Shown in pieces: positions 18,309 through 27,265 of a DNA stretch of 45,713 nt. The position numbers and the translations under genes were made by a program. Within the stretch, counting starts at the first letter, position 1, and each line of letters starts with the position of its first letter. The DNA lies in the NCBI GenBank assembly GCA_025210475.1, contig JAOARW010000113.1, positions 1 through 45,713 on the forward strand. The letters run 5' to 3'. The notes beneath the pieces were generated by a model. It had not been told where the DNA came from. It made no database searches and saw nothing but the letters and a program-made list of their open reading frames with translations. Source of the stretch: Carboxylicivirga sp. (GTDB lineage Bacteria; Bacteroidota; Bacteroidia; Bacteroidales; Marinilabiliaceae).

Positions 18309-19859
18309 ATGAAAGCATTATATATTGTTATAGCATTTTTGATGATTCTTGCAGCTTGTACAGATGATGATAGAAGCGCAGATTTTGTGGACACCGAAAA
18401 ATTCCCTTATGTCATTACATTAGAGAAGAATCCTGCAAAATACAGTCTTTGGGTTGATTTGATTACCGAAGCTGGTATGTATGAAACATTGAATATATAT
18501 GGAAGTTATACATTTCTAACACCAAATAATTCAGCTGTAGAGCAATACCTTAATGGCCGCGACTTAAGTTCGTTTACCAAGAAAGAATTGGAGAGCCTGG
18601 TTCGAAATCATATCTTTCCAAGGCAAGTAACGAAAGCCGACTTTAGAGAAGGTGCTGTAAATGACACCAATTACATTGGTGATTATGTATCAGTTGATTT
18701 TGTCGCGGATAATGGAACCAAAACGCTTCTTAACAAGAACTGTAAGATTATTGATTCGGATATCGATTTGGTAAATGGTATCATGCACGAAACCGATAAA
18801 GTGTTGGATGTTAATCAGGCCACAATAAAAACCTATATCGAAAATCAGGACGGCATTAGCATATTTAAGCAAGCACTTCAGGAAACTGGATTGATTGATG
18901 TTTTGGATCAGGTTGCTATTACCAATAATTCAAACATTGTAGTCAGAACCTATTTCACGTTGATGTTGATTGATGATGCCACCTTTATTGCTCAGGGAAT
19001 TGAAGATTTTGAGGCCCTTAAAACAAGGTATGATTCACCAGGTATCGAATTAACTGATGCTGATCACCGATTACGTCAATTTATGGAATATCATATTCTT
19101 CAGGGGGCCAATTTCTCTAATTCAATGCTGGATTTTGCTCATGATATTGAGTCGATTAACATCATGTCGTTGTTGTACGGCGAAGGGATTAATGTAATGG
19201 AGAATAGGGGGAAAATTCGAATCAACTATGTTGAAGAAGATGAGGAAGAATCCTTTACAAGCTTGGTGGATGGGCAAAGAAATTTCCCATTTAAAAACGG
19301 ATGTGTTCATTACATTAATAACCTAATGGATATCTTATCATTAAAGCCTGTTTACATGGTTTTTGATCCTGTATTAGTTGAAGATTATCACCGCATTTCA
19401 ATCCATAAAACACTAGATTCTAATAACGAGTTTAGCGGAAAGGATGAAAAGATTGCAAAAGGTGTTATAAAAGAATGGAACTGGGATTCGTGGCCTGAAC
19501 AGGTCGAAATGACATACAAGAGGTACGATACGCAATGGACACCAAATGGCATGTTGTGGTTTGACCTCGGCAATAATGATGGAGGATGGTTTGAGGTTCA
19601 AACACCTATCATTCCGGCCGGAAAGTATAGAATCAAGTGCATGACCTTAACCAGAAAGTTTGGTGGTGTTTTTAAAAGCTTGGTTGATGGTGTGCAAAAG
19701 GCGGAAGTGAGCATGAATTACAATCAGGATTTTGTTGTGTACCGAACCTTAGCCGATGGAATTACTTTCGATAAGTCGGAGTCACACACCATTCGTTTGG
19801 AATATAAGAGTGGGCCGGCTACCGCGTTTTTGGGTCCTATTTTGATCGAACCTCTTTAA
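18309..19859 (+). CDS. FAS1 domain lipoprotein with C-terminal sandwich domain
   Basis: Lipoprotein of 516 residues, lipobox Cys17 (ILAAC) followed by TDDD, an acidic surface-export signal. FAS1 domain 1 covers about 35-150 (YTFLTPNNSAVEQYL, then VNGIMHETDKVL). A second FAS1-like region covers about 155-310 (LRQFMEYHILQGANF). The last 160 residues (about 350-516) form a beta-rich domain with WFEVQTPIIPAGKYRIK and HTIRLEYKSG, reminiscent of carbohydrate-binding jelly rolls. No enzyme motif is seen. Its place directly after SusD1 suggests an accessory glycan-binding subunit of the import complex. Confidence 0.82.
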   Translation: MKALYIVIAFLMILAACTDDDRSADFVDTEKFPYVITLEKNPAKYSLWVDLITEAGMYETLNIYGSYTFLTPNNSAVEQYLNGRDLSSFTKKELESLVRNHIFPRQVTKADFREGAVNDTNYIGDYVSVDFVADNGTKTLLNKNCKIIDSDIDLVNGIMHETDKVLDVNQATIKTYIENQDGISIFKQALQETGLIDVLDQVAITNNSNIVVRTYFTLMLIDDATFIAQGIEDFEALKTRYDSPGIELTDADHRLRQFMEYHILQGANFSNSMLDFAHDIESINIMSLLYGEGINVMENRGKIRINYVEEDEEESFTSLVDGQRNFPFKNGCVHYINNLMDILSLKPVYMVFDPVLVEDYHRISIHKTLDSNNEFSGKDEKIAKGVIKEWNWDSWPEQVEMTYKRYDTQWTPNGMLWFDLGNNDGGWFEVQTPIIPAGKYRIKCMTLTRKFGGVFKSLVDGVQKAEVSMNYNQDFVVYRTLADGITFDKSESHTIRLEYKSGPATAFLGPILIEPL

Positions 19860-19869
19860 TACTTAAATC

Positions 19870-21432
19870 ATGAAAAGTATATATTATATTTTACTTACGG
19901 TCCTCATTTTTATGACGGCCTGTAACGACGAATTTGATAAGAATAATAGCGTAACGCGCAAAGTAAGTTTATCGACAAATATTTCGGAATATCTGTCAGT
20001 TAAGCCCGAATATACAAGCTTTTTGGAGGCCATTGACGAATATAGGTTAAATGAATGGCTCGAAGAGCAGGCCACCATGACTGTTTTCGCAATTAATAAC
20101 AAGGGCATGGAGGCGCTCAAGAATAGTGGCGAAAACGTAAAGGACTATTTACAATACCATTTGTGTGTTGGTTCATATACGATTAATGACTTAATGAAAG
20201 TTGATCGGATTAAAACCATCCTTGGAAAATACCACAATATTAGCCATCTGCCATCCTTGGAGATTGATAATATGACGGTTAGTAATGAAGTACTTTGTAA
20301 GAACGGAGTTGTTTACGAAATCAGTCAGCCTTTTGCCTTTTTGCACGACGTATATGGGCAAATCATGAGAATGAGCGATGATTATCGCATGGTAAAGGAA
20401 TACATTGCTGATGCTGATACGCTTATCTTCGACCGCGAGTTAAGTAAGCCGGTTGGTATTGATGAACAAGGTCAAACAGTGTACGATACTGTTTGGATCT
20501 ATCAGAACGAAGTTTTAAAGGTAGGCAAATATGATGTTACTGCCGAAGATCATTTTTTTACAGCCTTTATTCCGAGTGATCAGCAAATAGAAACTAATTT
20601 CAATAGTGTTGTTCAAACTCTGGAAGAAGCCAAAGGTGAAGCCCTTGAGGAAAGCCTTAAGAAAAAAATGAAAGAATGGTGTTTAACGTCTCTTTTCTAT
20701 GCGGGTCAGTTGGAGGATGCCCGACGCGACACAACCATTGAGTTGATCAATAAAGTTAGGTATGACACCGGGGTAGAGAAGGTGAATATGGATGAAAAGA
20801 TTACGGCCAGTAATGGCGTAATTTATCCTTTGGATGAATATCGAATTGCCCGTTATACTTATATGGGAAAAATATTCTTCAGACCCCAGAATTTATTTAC
20901 TGATGGAACGACGCCTCAGGACGATTTGGAGGAATACTTTAAATTATATTCAGGGTTATTGGAGAAACAAGCTAATCCTATTGACAACAGAGCTTGGTGG
21001 GGCATTATGTCGGTTCGAAGTACAACAGCTCATGGAGATGGTAAGTATGGTTTTAAAACACATCGTGTATCAAGTGAAAATGAGATATTTCCATTACCAA
21101 TTTCTCCAGGAGAATATGATGTTTATGTAAAAGCAACGCGCTATTCGGCTCGAGCCAATTACAATAAATTAATTTTTGCCCAAGAGTTTGATAGTGATGA
21201 AACAATCACTGTAGGTGGTCCGGGTGCAGAATACCAGGCTTGGGATCCTCTGGCGGCCACATCGGCAGGTTTGTTTGTTGGTCGGGTAACCATACCCGAT
21301 GATTGGGGTTTTAAGCCAGTAGTGATGATCACGCAGATTGGTGATGAACCTCGAATACCACCACACGCGCAAACGTTTCCCAGGGCTATGTTAGAGCACA
21401 TCCGTTTAGTGCCTACTGAGAATAATTTCTAA
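19870..21432 (+). CDS. FAS1-like lipoprotein preceding SusC2
   Basis: Lipoprotein of 520 residues, lipobox Cys18 (FMTAC) followed by NDE. The N-terminal 150 residues are FAS1-like (MTVFAINNKGMEALK, then VLCKNGVVYEIS). A second diverged FAS1-like stretch (about 165-330) ends in TASNGVIYPLDEY. The C-terminal 170 residues have GEYDVYVKATRYSARANYNK and look like a beta sandwich, as in the preceding gene. The two proteins share size and plan and may derive from an old duplication. It lies 12 bp ahead of SusC2. Function as an accessory binding protein is inferred. Confidence 0.75.
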   Translation: MKSIYYILLTVLIFMTACNDEFDKNNSVTRKVSLSTNISEYLSVKPEYTSFLEAIDEYRLNEWLEEQATMTVFAINNKGMEALKNSGENVKDYLQYHLCVGSYTINDLMKVDRIKTILGKYHNISHLPSLEIDNMTVSNEVLCKNGVVYEISQPFAFLHDVYGQIMRMSDDYRMVKEYIADADTLIFDRELSKPVGIDEQGQTVYDTVWIYQNEVLKVGKYDVTAEDHFFTAFIPSDQQIETNFNSVVQTLEEAKGEALEESLKKKMKEWCLTSLFYAGQLEDARRDTTIELINKVRYDTGVEKVNMDEKITASNGVIYPLDEYRIARYTYMGKIFFRPQNLFTDGTTPQDDLEEYFKLYSGLLEKQANPIDNRAWWGIMSVRSTTAHGDGKYGFKTHRVSSENEIFPLPISPGEYDVYVKATRYSARANYNKLIFAQEFDSDETITVGGPGAEYQAWDPLAATSAGLFVGRVTIPDDWGFKPVVMITQIGDEPRIPPHAQTFPRAMLEHIRLVPTENNF

Positions 21433-21444
21433 ACAAAAAAGACG

Positions 21445-24258
21445 ATGGGTAAGAATTATATTTTATATATATTACTGTTTATACTGGGCATTGTGCACAT
21501 AAAGGCACAGTCGAGTAAAGAAGAATCTAAAGTGGAAGGAGTTTTCACAAGCGTGGATTCTATCAGAAGCGGAACCAAAAACTTCGAAAGTACACTAGCC
21601 GGTAAAGTAAATGGCCTGCAAGTGACAGAGCGAGGTGGTATGCCGGGGCAGGGCAGTCAATTAACGGTTGCCGGATTTGCTAACCTTAATGGAGATAATA
21701 CACCTTTGTTTGTGATTGATGGTTTGATCATTGATTATAAAAATGAATTGAGCAATGTTATCGACGGTCATCAGTTTAATTACTTAAATGAATTGGATGC
21801 AAACGATATTGAAAGTGTTCAATATTTAAAGGGAGCAGCTGCTTTAATTTATGGCTCGCAGGCCGGTAAAGGGGTAATTGTTATTAAAACCAAGCAAAGT
21901 AAAAGTCTTGAGCCGAAGATTAATTTCAGTACTTCGCTAGCAGTTAGCTCGCGCTACCGTGGCCTCGATATGCTTAGTGCCGATGAGTATAAGTTTCATG
22001 CAATTAACTTGTACAAATCGGAATTTGAGATGTATGAGATTGAGCAAGACTTTCCAAACTTGTTCCTTAATACAAACGATCGTTTTTATAATAATTATAA
22101 TAACAACACCAACTGGAGCGACGAAATCTATCGCAAATCTTTTAGCCAGGCTTATAAGCTGAATGTGGAAGGTGGTGATGCCATTGCTAATTATGCTTTA
22201 ACGGTTGGATATAATAATGATCAGGGTATTATTGATAATACCAAGTTGGAAAAATACTTTATGCGCTTTAATGCGGCCATTAAGGTATCGAAGGCATTTT
22301 CAATTGATGTGAATGCTAACCTGATGAACTTTACGTCTGATCTGACAAATACAGGTTATGCTTTTGAGAGTAATCCAATTATTAGTGCGTATGCTATGAC
22401 ACCAATGTTGGCTCCCAATGAGATTGATAACCTGGGAACCATCCAAAGAAGTTATGCCAAGGTGGCAAACTTCAATCGGACAAGTAACCCAGTTGCCTTG
22501 TTAAATGATAATTCATCCTATGCAAAAGGTCACATCTTTTCTACATTGGTTCGCGTTAATCATAGCTTTGCTAAGCATTTCAGCCATAACCTAATGTTGG
22601 GTTATAACCTGATTAGTAATCGTGAGAATAACTTTATTAGTGGTATGACCAATCTGGCGGTAGCACCAATACCATATTTTGATGGAACAGCATCCAATAT
22701 GGTAAAACACGGAATTACCAAAAAATCGAGTCTTCAGTTTCAATATCAATTAGGGTATAAGAACAAGGAGATATTAAATGGCTTGAATGCGACTGTTGGA
22801 GCCAGATACCGTCAATCAAATGTAGATACCGATTATGGTGTTGGTATCAACACAAGTAGTGATGATTTTATCACGTTGCAGAATGTTAATCCAAGTTATC
22901 CGCGCATTGTACGTGGTAGTTGGACCGAACAGAGTATGATACAGACATTTTTAAATGCGAATCTGGATATTAACAAGTTTGTAGGCTTGCAAGCCTGGTT
23001 AAACTTTGATGGAACAAGTAATGTTGGTGAAAACGCTGATCAGTATGGTTTGTTTTACGGAGCAAGTTTACCTATAACATTGCTTAATTCATCCGAGGGT
23101 GTATTGAACTATTTCACGATAAGGCCAGAAACATTTAAGACGGCCAACATGGATTTGAAATCTTATCAATTACGTCATTACTACCAGAGTAACCGATATG
23201 ATCAGATTGCCGGTTTAAAATCGTACAATTTAATTGATAATGATTTAAGCTGGGAAGATGTATACGGTTATAATGTAACGGCTACAGCCAAACTGTTAAA
23301 TGCTGTAACCCTAACAGGTACATACTATCAGAATTCGATTAAGAATATGCTGGTAACCCAGAATGTAGAAGCATCCAATGGTTTTGCTAAAGTATTAACC
23401 AATGGTGGGGAAAAGAAAAGTAGAGGTGTCAACCTTGGTTTAAGCACTAATTTTAAAATCAATCAATTATCCTTAGGCTTGTATGCCAATGTAACCAATA
23501 ATGTTGATGAAATTACAAAATTACCAGGTAACCACTCTATTATAACTGATATTCCACATGCTGAGTTAATTAGCGAAGTTGGATCAGCTTTGTATCAGTT
23601 CTATGGTTACAAGGTTAACAAAGTCATTTCATCCGATACTGAAGCGCAACAATTGAATTTGGTAAACGAAGTTGGTGAAGCATTTCAGGCTGGTGACATT
23701 GCTTTTGAAGATGTTGATGGAAACAACATTATTGATGAGAATGATAAGCAGGTGATTGGAGATCCAAATCCAGATTATTTTGGAGGATTCGGTTTAACTT
23801 CTTCCTGGAAACGTCTGAAACTGGATGTTAATTTCTCTTACTCAATGGGGGCGGATGTTTATAATTATTCCCGCATGATTACCGAGGGGCAGTCGAAGGG
23901 ATATAACCAGGCTAAATCAACATTGGCAGCCTGGATGATCGACGGACAGGAAACAGATATGCCAAGGGCAGTACTTAACGACCCAATGGATAATAACCGT
24001 TTCAGTTCAAGATACATTGAAGACGGTAGTTACATTAAGTTAAAACATATTGGACTTAGCTATAATTTTGATATTAAGAACAGTGCCTTCAAATCGTTCG
24101 GTGTTAGTTTAGACGGTTACAACCTTTGGTTGTTAAGCGATTATAAAGGCCTGGATCCTGAATTTAGCTATAGTGATAATCCAATGTACCAGGGGGTGGA
24201 TTATGGACAAGTTCCAAATGCAGCCACTGTTATGTTAGGCTTACGAGTTGGTTTCTAA
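21445..24258 (+). CDS. SusC-like transporter 2, lacking the N-terminal CarboxypepD domain
   Basis: TonB-dependent transporter of 937 residues. The signal peptide ends HIKAQ. The plug begins almost at once (about residue 35), with GLQVTERGGMPGQGSQLTV and VQYLKGAAALIYGSQAGKGV, the latter a diverged form of the DASATAIYGSRGANG hallmark. The beta barrel follows and ends in a C-terminal Phe (LGLRVGF). The usual 80-residue CarboxypepD_reg-like extension present in SusC1 is missing, and no clear TonB box is seen. DVDGNNIIDENDK is the SusC loop. It pairs with SusD2, which begins after a 64-bp gap holding a hairpin. Confidence 0.93.
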   Translation: MGKNYILYILLFILGIVHIKAQSSKEESKVEGVFTSVDSIRSGTKNFESTLAGKVNGLQVTERGGMPGQGSQLTVAGFANLNGDNTPLFVIDGLIIDYKNELSNVIDGHQFNYLNELDANDIESVQYLKGAAALIYGSQAGKGVIVIKTKQSKSLEPKINFSTSLAVSSRYRGLDMLSADEYKFHAINLYKSEFEMYEIEQDFPNLFLNTNDRFYNNYNNNTNWSDEIYRKSFSQAYKLNVEGGDAIANYALTVGYNNDQGIIDNTKLEKYFMRFNAAIKVSKAFSIDVNANLMNFTSDLTNTGYAFESNPIISAYAMTPMLAPNEIDNLGTIQRSYAKVANFNRTSNPVALLNDNSSYAKGHIFSTLVRVNHSFAKHFSHNLMLGYNLISNRENNFISGMTNLAVAPIPYFDGTASNMVKHGITKKSSLQFQYQLGYKNKEILNGLNATVGARYRQSNVDTDYGVGINTSSDDFITLQNVNPSYPRIVRGSWTEQSMIQTFLNANLDINKFVGLQAWLNFDGTSNVGENADQYGLFYGASLPITLLNSSEGVLNYFTIRPETFKTANMDLKSYQLRHYYQSNRYDQIAGLKSYNLIDNDLSWEDVYGYNVTATAKLLNAVTLTGTYYQNSIKNMLVTQNVEASNGFAKVLTNGGEKKSRGVNLGLSTNFKINQLSLGLYANVTNNVDEITKLPGNHSIITDIPHAELISEVGSALYQFYGYKVNKVISSDTEAQQLNLVNEVGEAFQAGDIAFEDVDGNNIIDENDKQVIGDPNPDYFGGFGLTSSWKRLKLDVNFSYSMGADVYNYSRMITEGQSKGYNQAKSTLAAWMIDGQETDMPRAVLNDPMDNNRFSSRYIEDGSYIKLKHIGLSYNFDIKNSAFKSFGVSLDGYNLWLLSDYKGLDPEFSYSDNPMYQGVDYGQVPNAATVMLGLRVGF

Positions 24259-24268
24259 ATGCATGTAT

Positions 24269-24301
24269 TGTGGAGTGAAACACCAATAGTTTCACTTCAC
24301 A
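24269..24301 (+). other. Hairpin between susC2 and susD2
   Basis: TGTGGAGTGAAAC (24269-24281) pairs with GTTTCACTTCACA (24289-24301) with one mismatch around a seven-base loop. It is followed by A-rich sequence and not by a T tract. It is therefore more likely an mRNA-processing or stabilising element, or an attenuator, than a full terminator. It fills most of the 64-bp gap. Confidence 0.7.
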
Positions 24302-24322
24302 TATTCAAAAAAATAAAGTCAC

Positions 24323-25846
24323 ATGAAACGATTATTTTTATTAATAAATATTCTGAGTCTTTTTTTGGTAGGTTGTAACGACTTGCTTGATATTGAGGAC
24401 AAAGATCTGGTACGGGAGGATAAAAATTTTACCGATCAGGAAGAGTTGACTGCCAACTATGTATCCATACTTGGCGAAATGCAAGGTATTGCTGATGATT
24501 TGGTGGTTTTAAATGATTTACGAAGTAACCAGTTAACGGTAACTGAATATGCCGATAATTCATTAAAAGCTATTGAGCAATTAAAGTATAGCAAATCAAA
24601 TCCATATTGCGACAAAACCAAATACTATTCCATTATTAATAGTTGTAATGGAGTTATTTATAATGCTAAACGATTGTTGCGCGATTCAGAACTGGCTGAT
24701 GAAAAGGTTTTGTTAGCCCATTATGCCGACGCATTAAAACTTCGGACATATGTATACTTCAATATCGCTAAAATATTCGGATCGATAGAGCATTATACTG
24801 TGCCAATTAGTACCTTGGAAGAAGCCAATGACGATCAGCTAAAAACTAAATTAAACTTCGATGAAGCAATTACACAGTTAATAGCTGATCTTACTTCTGT
24901 TGACGAAGATTTACGCATTGCAATGGACTGGTTTGATAAATTGGAATTGCCTAAAAATTTGAACTTTACGACATTTAAGTACGACTATTTACTGGGTGAT
25001 TTGTATTTATGGGCAGGTGATTATCAAATGGCTGCTGATCACTTCTATAAATTTATGAATTCAGATGCTTTATACGTTTTGCCTAAAGACATTTATTCAG
25101 GAGAAAAGTTCGCAAGTATTTTTACTGGTGGAATTAATACATCAGGTGAAAATATTACGTGGATTGATTATGTCGAAAAATACGAACAGATATTTGAGTT
25201 TGATGAATTGTTCACAGGATCAGCAATGCTTCAACCGACCGGTGATATTGTTAACGATTATGACAAAGAGGCCCCAATTCTTGTCATTAATAAAGGAGAT
25301 GAGTTTAGGGCCGATGCTTCGTATTTAAAATTAGATGATCGTTATATGGTTACCAAGTATGCGCAACGTCGATTTGTGTTTTATAGATGTTCCGAGGCAC
25401 ATCTTAAATTCTGCGAAGCCAAGGCTATGTTAGGTGAGTTGGATCTTGCATATATTTTGCTGAACAGTGGTGTGAATCCGGATAAAGGCAATGTGTATTA
25501 CGACGAAGGAACCGGAAACTTTTTAGAACCATTTGATAGTTCGTGGATAACTGAGTTTAGTGATAATCATGGTGTAAGAGGACGCGTTAAACTAGAAAAT
25601 AAGGAGTATCCAAGCTTTGATGCAGCAAGCCCTGAAGAAGAAGCTGAGTTAAAGAAACAAGTGCTTCTTCAATGGATTTTTGATGAGTATAACCTGGAGT
25701 TAAGCTTCGAGGGCAAACGTTATGAAACGGCATTGAGATATGCCATGCGAGAGAATGATTTTCAAAAGTATGCCGAGAAATTATCAACTGCTGATAAAGA
25801 CTATACATCAAAATTATCCGCTAAGGATATGTGGTTTATCAAGTGA
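24323..25846 (+). CDS. SusD-like outer-membrane lipoprotein 2
   Basis: Lipoprotein of 507 residues, lipobox Cys18 (FLVGC) followed by NDLLDIEDKDLV, a SusD-type start. TPR-like helices include YADALKLRTYVYFNIAKIFG (about 133-152). The C-terminal third has YRCSEAHLKFCEAKAMLGE and YNLELSFEGKRYETALRYA, matching the family's conserved ends. It is more diverged than SusD1. It should cap SusC2 and select its ligand. Confidence 0.92.
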   Translation: MKRLFLLINILSLFLVGCNDLLDIEDKDLVREDKNFTDQEELTANYVSILGEMQGIADDLVVLNDLRSNQLTVTEYADNSLKAIEQLKYSKSNPYCDKTKYYSIINSCNGVIYNAKRLLRDSELADEKVLLAHYADALKLRTYVYFNIAKIFGSIEHYTVPISTLEEANDDQLKTKLNFDEAITQLIADLTSVDEDLRIAMDWFDKLELPKNLNFTTFKYDYLLGDLYLWAGDYQMAADHFYKFMNSDALYVLPKDIYSGEKFASIFTGGINTSGENITWIDYVEKYEQIFEFDELFTGSAMLQPTGDIVNDYDKEAPILVINKGDEFRADASYLKLDDRYMVTKYAQRRFVFYRCSEAHLKFCEAKAMLGELDLAYILLNSGVNPDKGNVYYDEGTGNFLEPFDSSWITEFSDNHGVRGRVKLENKEYPSFDAASPEEEAELKKQVLLQWIFDEYNLELSFEGKRYETALRYAMRENDFQKYAEKLSTADKDYTSKLSAKDMWFIK

Positions 25847-25885
25847 TAAGATTTCTGTAATAAAAACATAAGACTAACCCGTCTG

Positions 25886-25950
25886 GTTGCAAAAAGCAAC
25901 AATTATCAAAGAAGGAAAGTGCTGCTATAGGGTGGTAGCACTCCTCCTTC
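25886..25950 (+). other. Hairpins between SusD2 and the GH18 gene
   Basis: A small hairpin GTTGC-AAAAA-GCAAC (25886-25900) is followed by a larger one. In the larger, GAAGGAAAGTGCTGC (25911-25925) pairs with GTAGCACTCCTCCTTC (25935-25950), with a bulge. No T tract follows. The 149-bp gap separates the binding and transport genes from the enzyme genes, so these may set relative mRNA levels through partial termination or processing. Confidence 0.6.
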
Positions 25951-25995
25951 ATTGATATTATAAAAATGAAAGTAACATATTAAAACAACAACAAG

Positions 25996-27213
25996 GTGAG
26001 GAAAGCAATTAATTATATACTAATTATTTTATTGGCAGCAGGTTGTTTTACTGCTTGTAAATCAGAATCAAAACCAACCCAAACAAAAGATAAGGAATTC
26101 ATTAGTCTGGCATATGTTTCGTTGTCAATGATGAAAATGCATACCATGGAACCTCAGGAAGTTGCTCCTGCCTTGGACAAATACCGTTGGGATGGCATAT
26201 CAGACATTGCCCTGATTGGCGGCATATATATGACTGGGAAAGATGGATCAATTATCACCCAATGGAATAAAGATGAATGGCCCGAAGTATTTGAGGGTGA
26301 AGATTATTTGGGACGACCCATTAACGAAAAACGAAAGCGTGAACACTTGTGTAGCAAGGAGGTTATAGATGAGGTTGTTAAGTATTTCAATCAAAAAGGG
26401 ATGAAATTATGGCTATCACAAACAGCTGCAGGTTGGTTAACAGGCGGAAGTTTAGGTGTTGTATTGGAAGATGAAGCGCTGACAAAAGCCTATGCACCCA
26501 AGTTAAAAGCTTTCGCCAAACAGTTTAAGTGCATTGGTGTTGATTTTGAATGGGAATTTCCACCGAATGAGTTACAGGCTAAAGGCTATCGTTTATTGAT
26601 GAAAGAAGTGAAAAATCTGGGTATGAAGGTATCGGTATGTGCCATTCGGCCTACAGCCGGTAAAGAATATCTGGATCAATGTATCGAACCGGAAGCTAAT
26701 ATAAATGGTCATGCTGGTCAATTCATGAAATGGGAAGAGATCATTAACGAAGAAATGGCCGATTACATTAATGTGATGCAATATTTGGGTTACAACGCCG
26801 CAAACAAAGAATTGGATGTGGCAATAAAAGGACAAAAAATGGCTGAATGGGAAACCATTTACCCCAATGAATTTACAGCCAACCGCAAGGTTAAAATGTT
26901 ATCAGGCGTTGGCTATTATTCCTTTTTAATGCCTGAGTATCGTAAAGAAGGCAAGAAGGGTGGCAAAAACATCCAGTATCTGTATGATACTTATGGAAAA
27001 GAAGCCTTGGAAAACAAAGTAGTTGATGGACATGCTATTTGGTCGACCACCGATGTAAGAGAAATCGTTAAAATGGCAAAAAAGAATGGTTGGAGCGGCG
27101 TATTTACCTGGTTGGTTAGTCACGATGTGACAACTGATGTGGAGGATAAATACAGCAGACAGAAAGCTTTAGCTGAAGAGGTGGAGAAAATCTGGAGTGA
27201 AGAAGGGAACTAA
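25996..27213 (+). CDS. GH18-family-like lipoprotein (endo-N-acetylglucosaminidase/chitinase type)
   Basis: Predicted surface lipoprotein of 405 residues. It starts with GTG: an in-frame TAA lies five codons upstream at 25981, and no earlier start exists that keeps the signal peptide. Lipobox Cys is 17 (LLAAGC) or 21. The TIM barrel carries IGVDFEWEFP at 180-189, the counterpart of the GH18 DxxDxDxE signature. The catalytic Glu187 and Asp183 are present, but the first Asp is Ile180 and the third is Glu185. The barrel also shows KLWLSQTAAGWLTGG, INVMQYLGYN and GVFTWLVSHD. GH18 enzymes cleave beta-1,4 links next to GlcNAc by substrate assistance. The Glu185 variant may change activity, or the protein may mainly bind glycan. 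It opens the enzyme half of the operon. Confidence 0.8.
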   Translation: MRKAINYILIILLAAGCFTACKSESKPTQTKDKEFISLAYVSLSMMKMHTMEPQEVAPALDKYRWDGISDIALIGGIYMTGKDGSIITQWNKDEWPEVFEGEDYLGRPINEKRKREHLCSKEVIDEVVKYFNQKGMKLWLSQTAAGWLTGGSLGVVLEDEALTKAYAPKLKAFAKQFKCIGVDFEWEFPPNELQAKGYRLLMKEVKNLGMKVSVCAIRPTAGKEYLDQCIEPEANINGHAGQFMKWEEIINEEMADYINVMQYLGYNAANKELDVAIKGQKMAEWETIYPNEFTANRKVKMLSGVGYYSFLMPEYRKEGKKGGKNIQYLYDTYGKEALENKVVDGHAIWSTTDVREIVKMAKKNGWSGVFTWLVSHDVTTDVEDKYSRQKALAEEVEKIWSEEGN

Positions 27214-27265
27214 ACATATAAATAGAGAATTACGTGATAGTTTAAACGCTTGAAGAGGAAAGATT

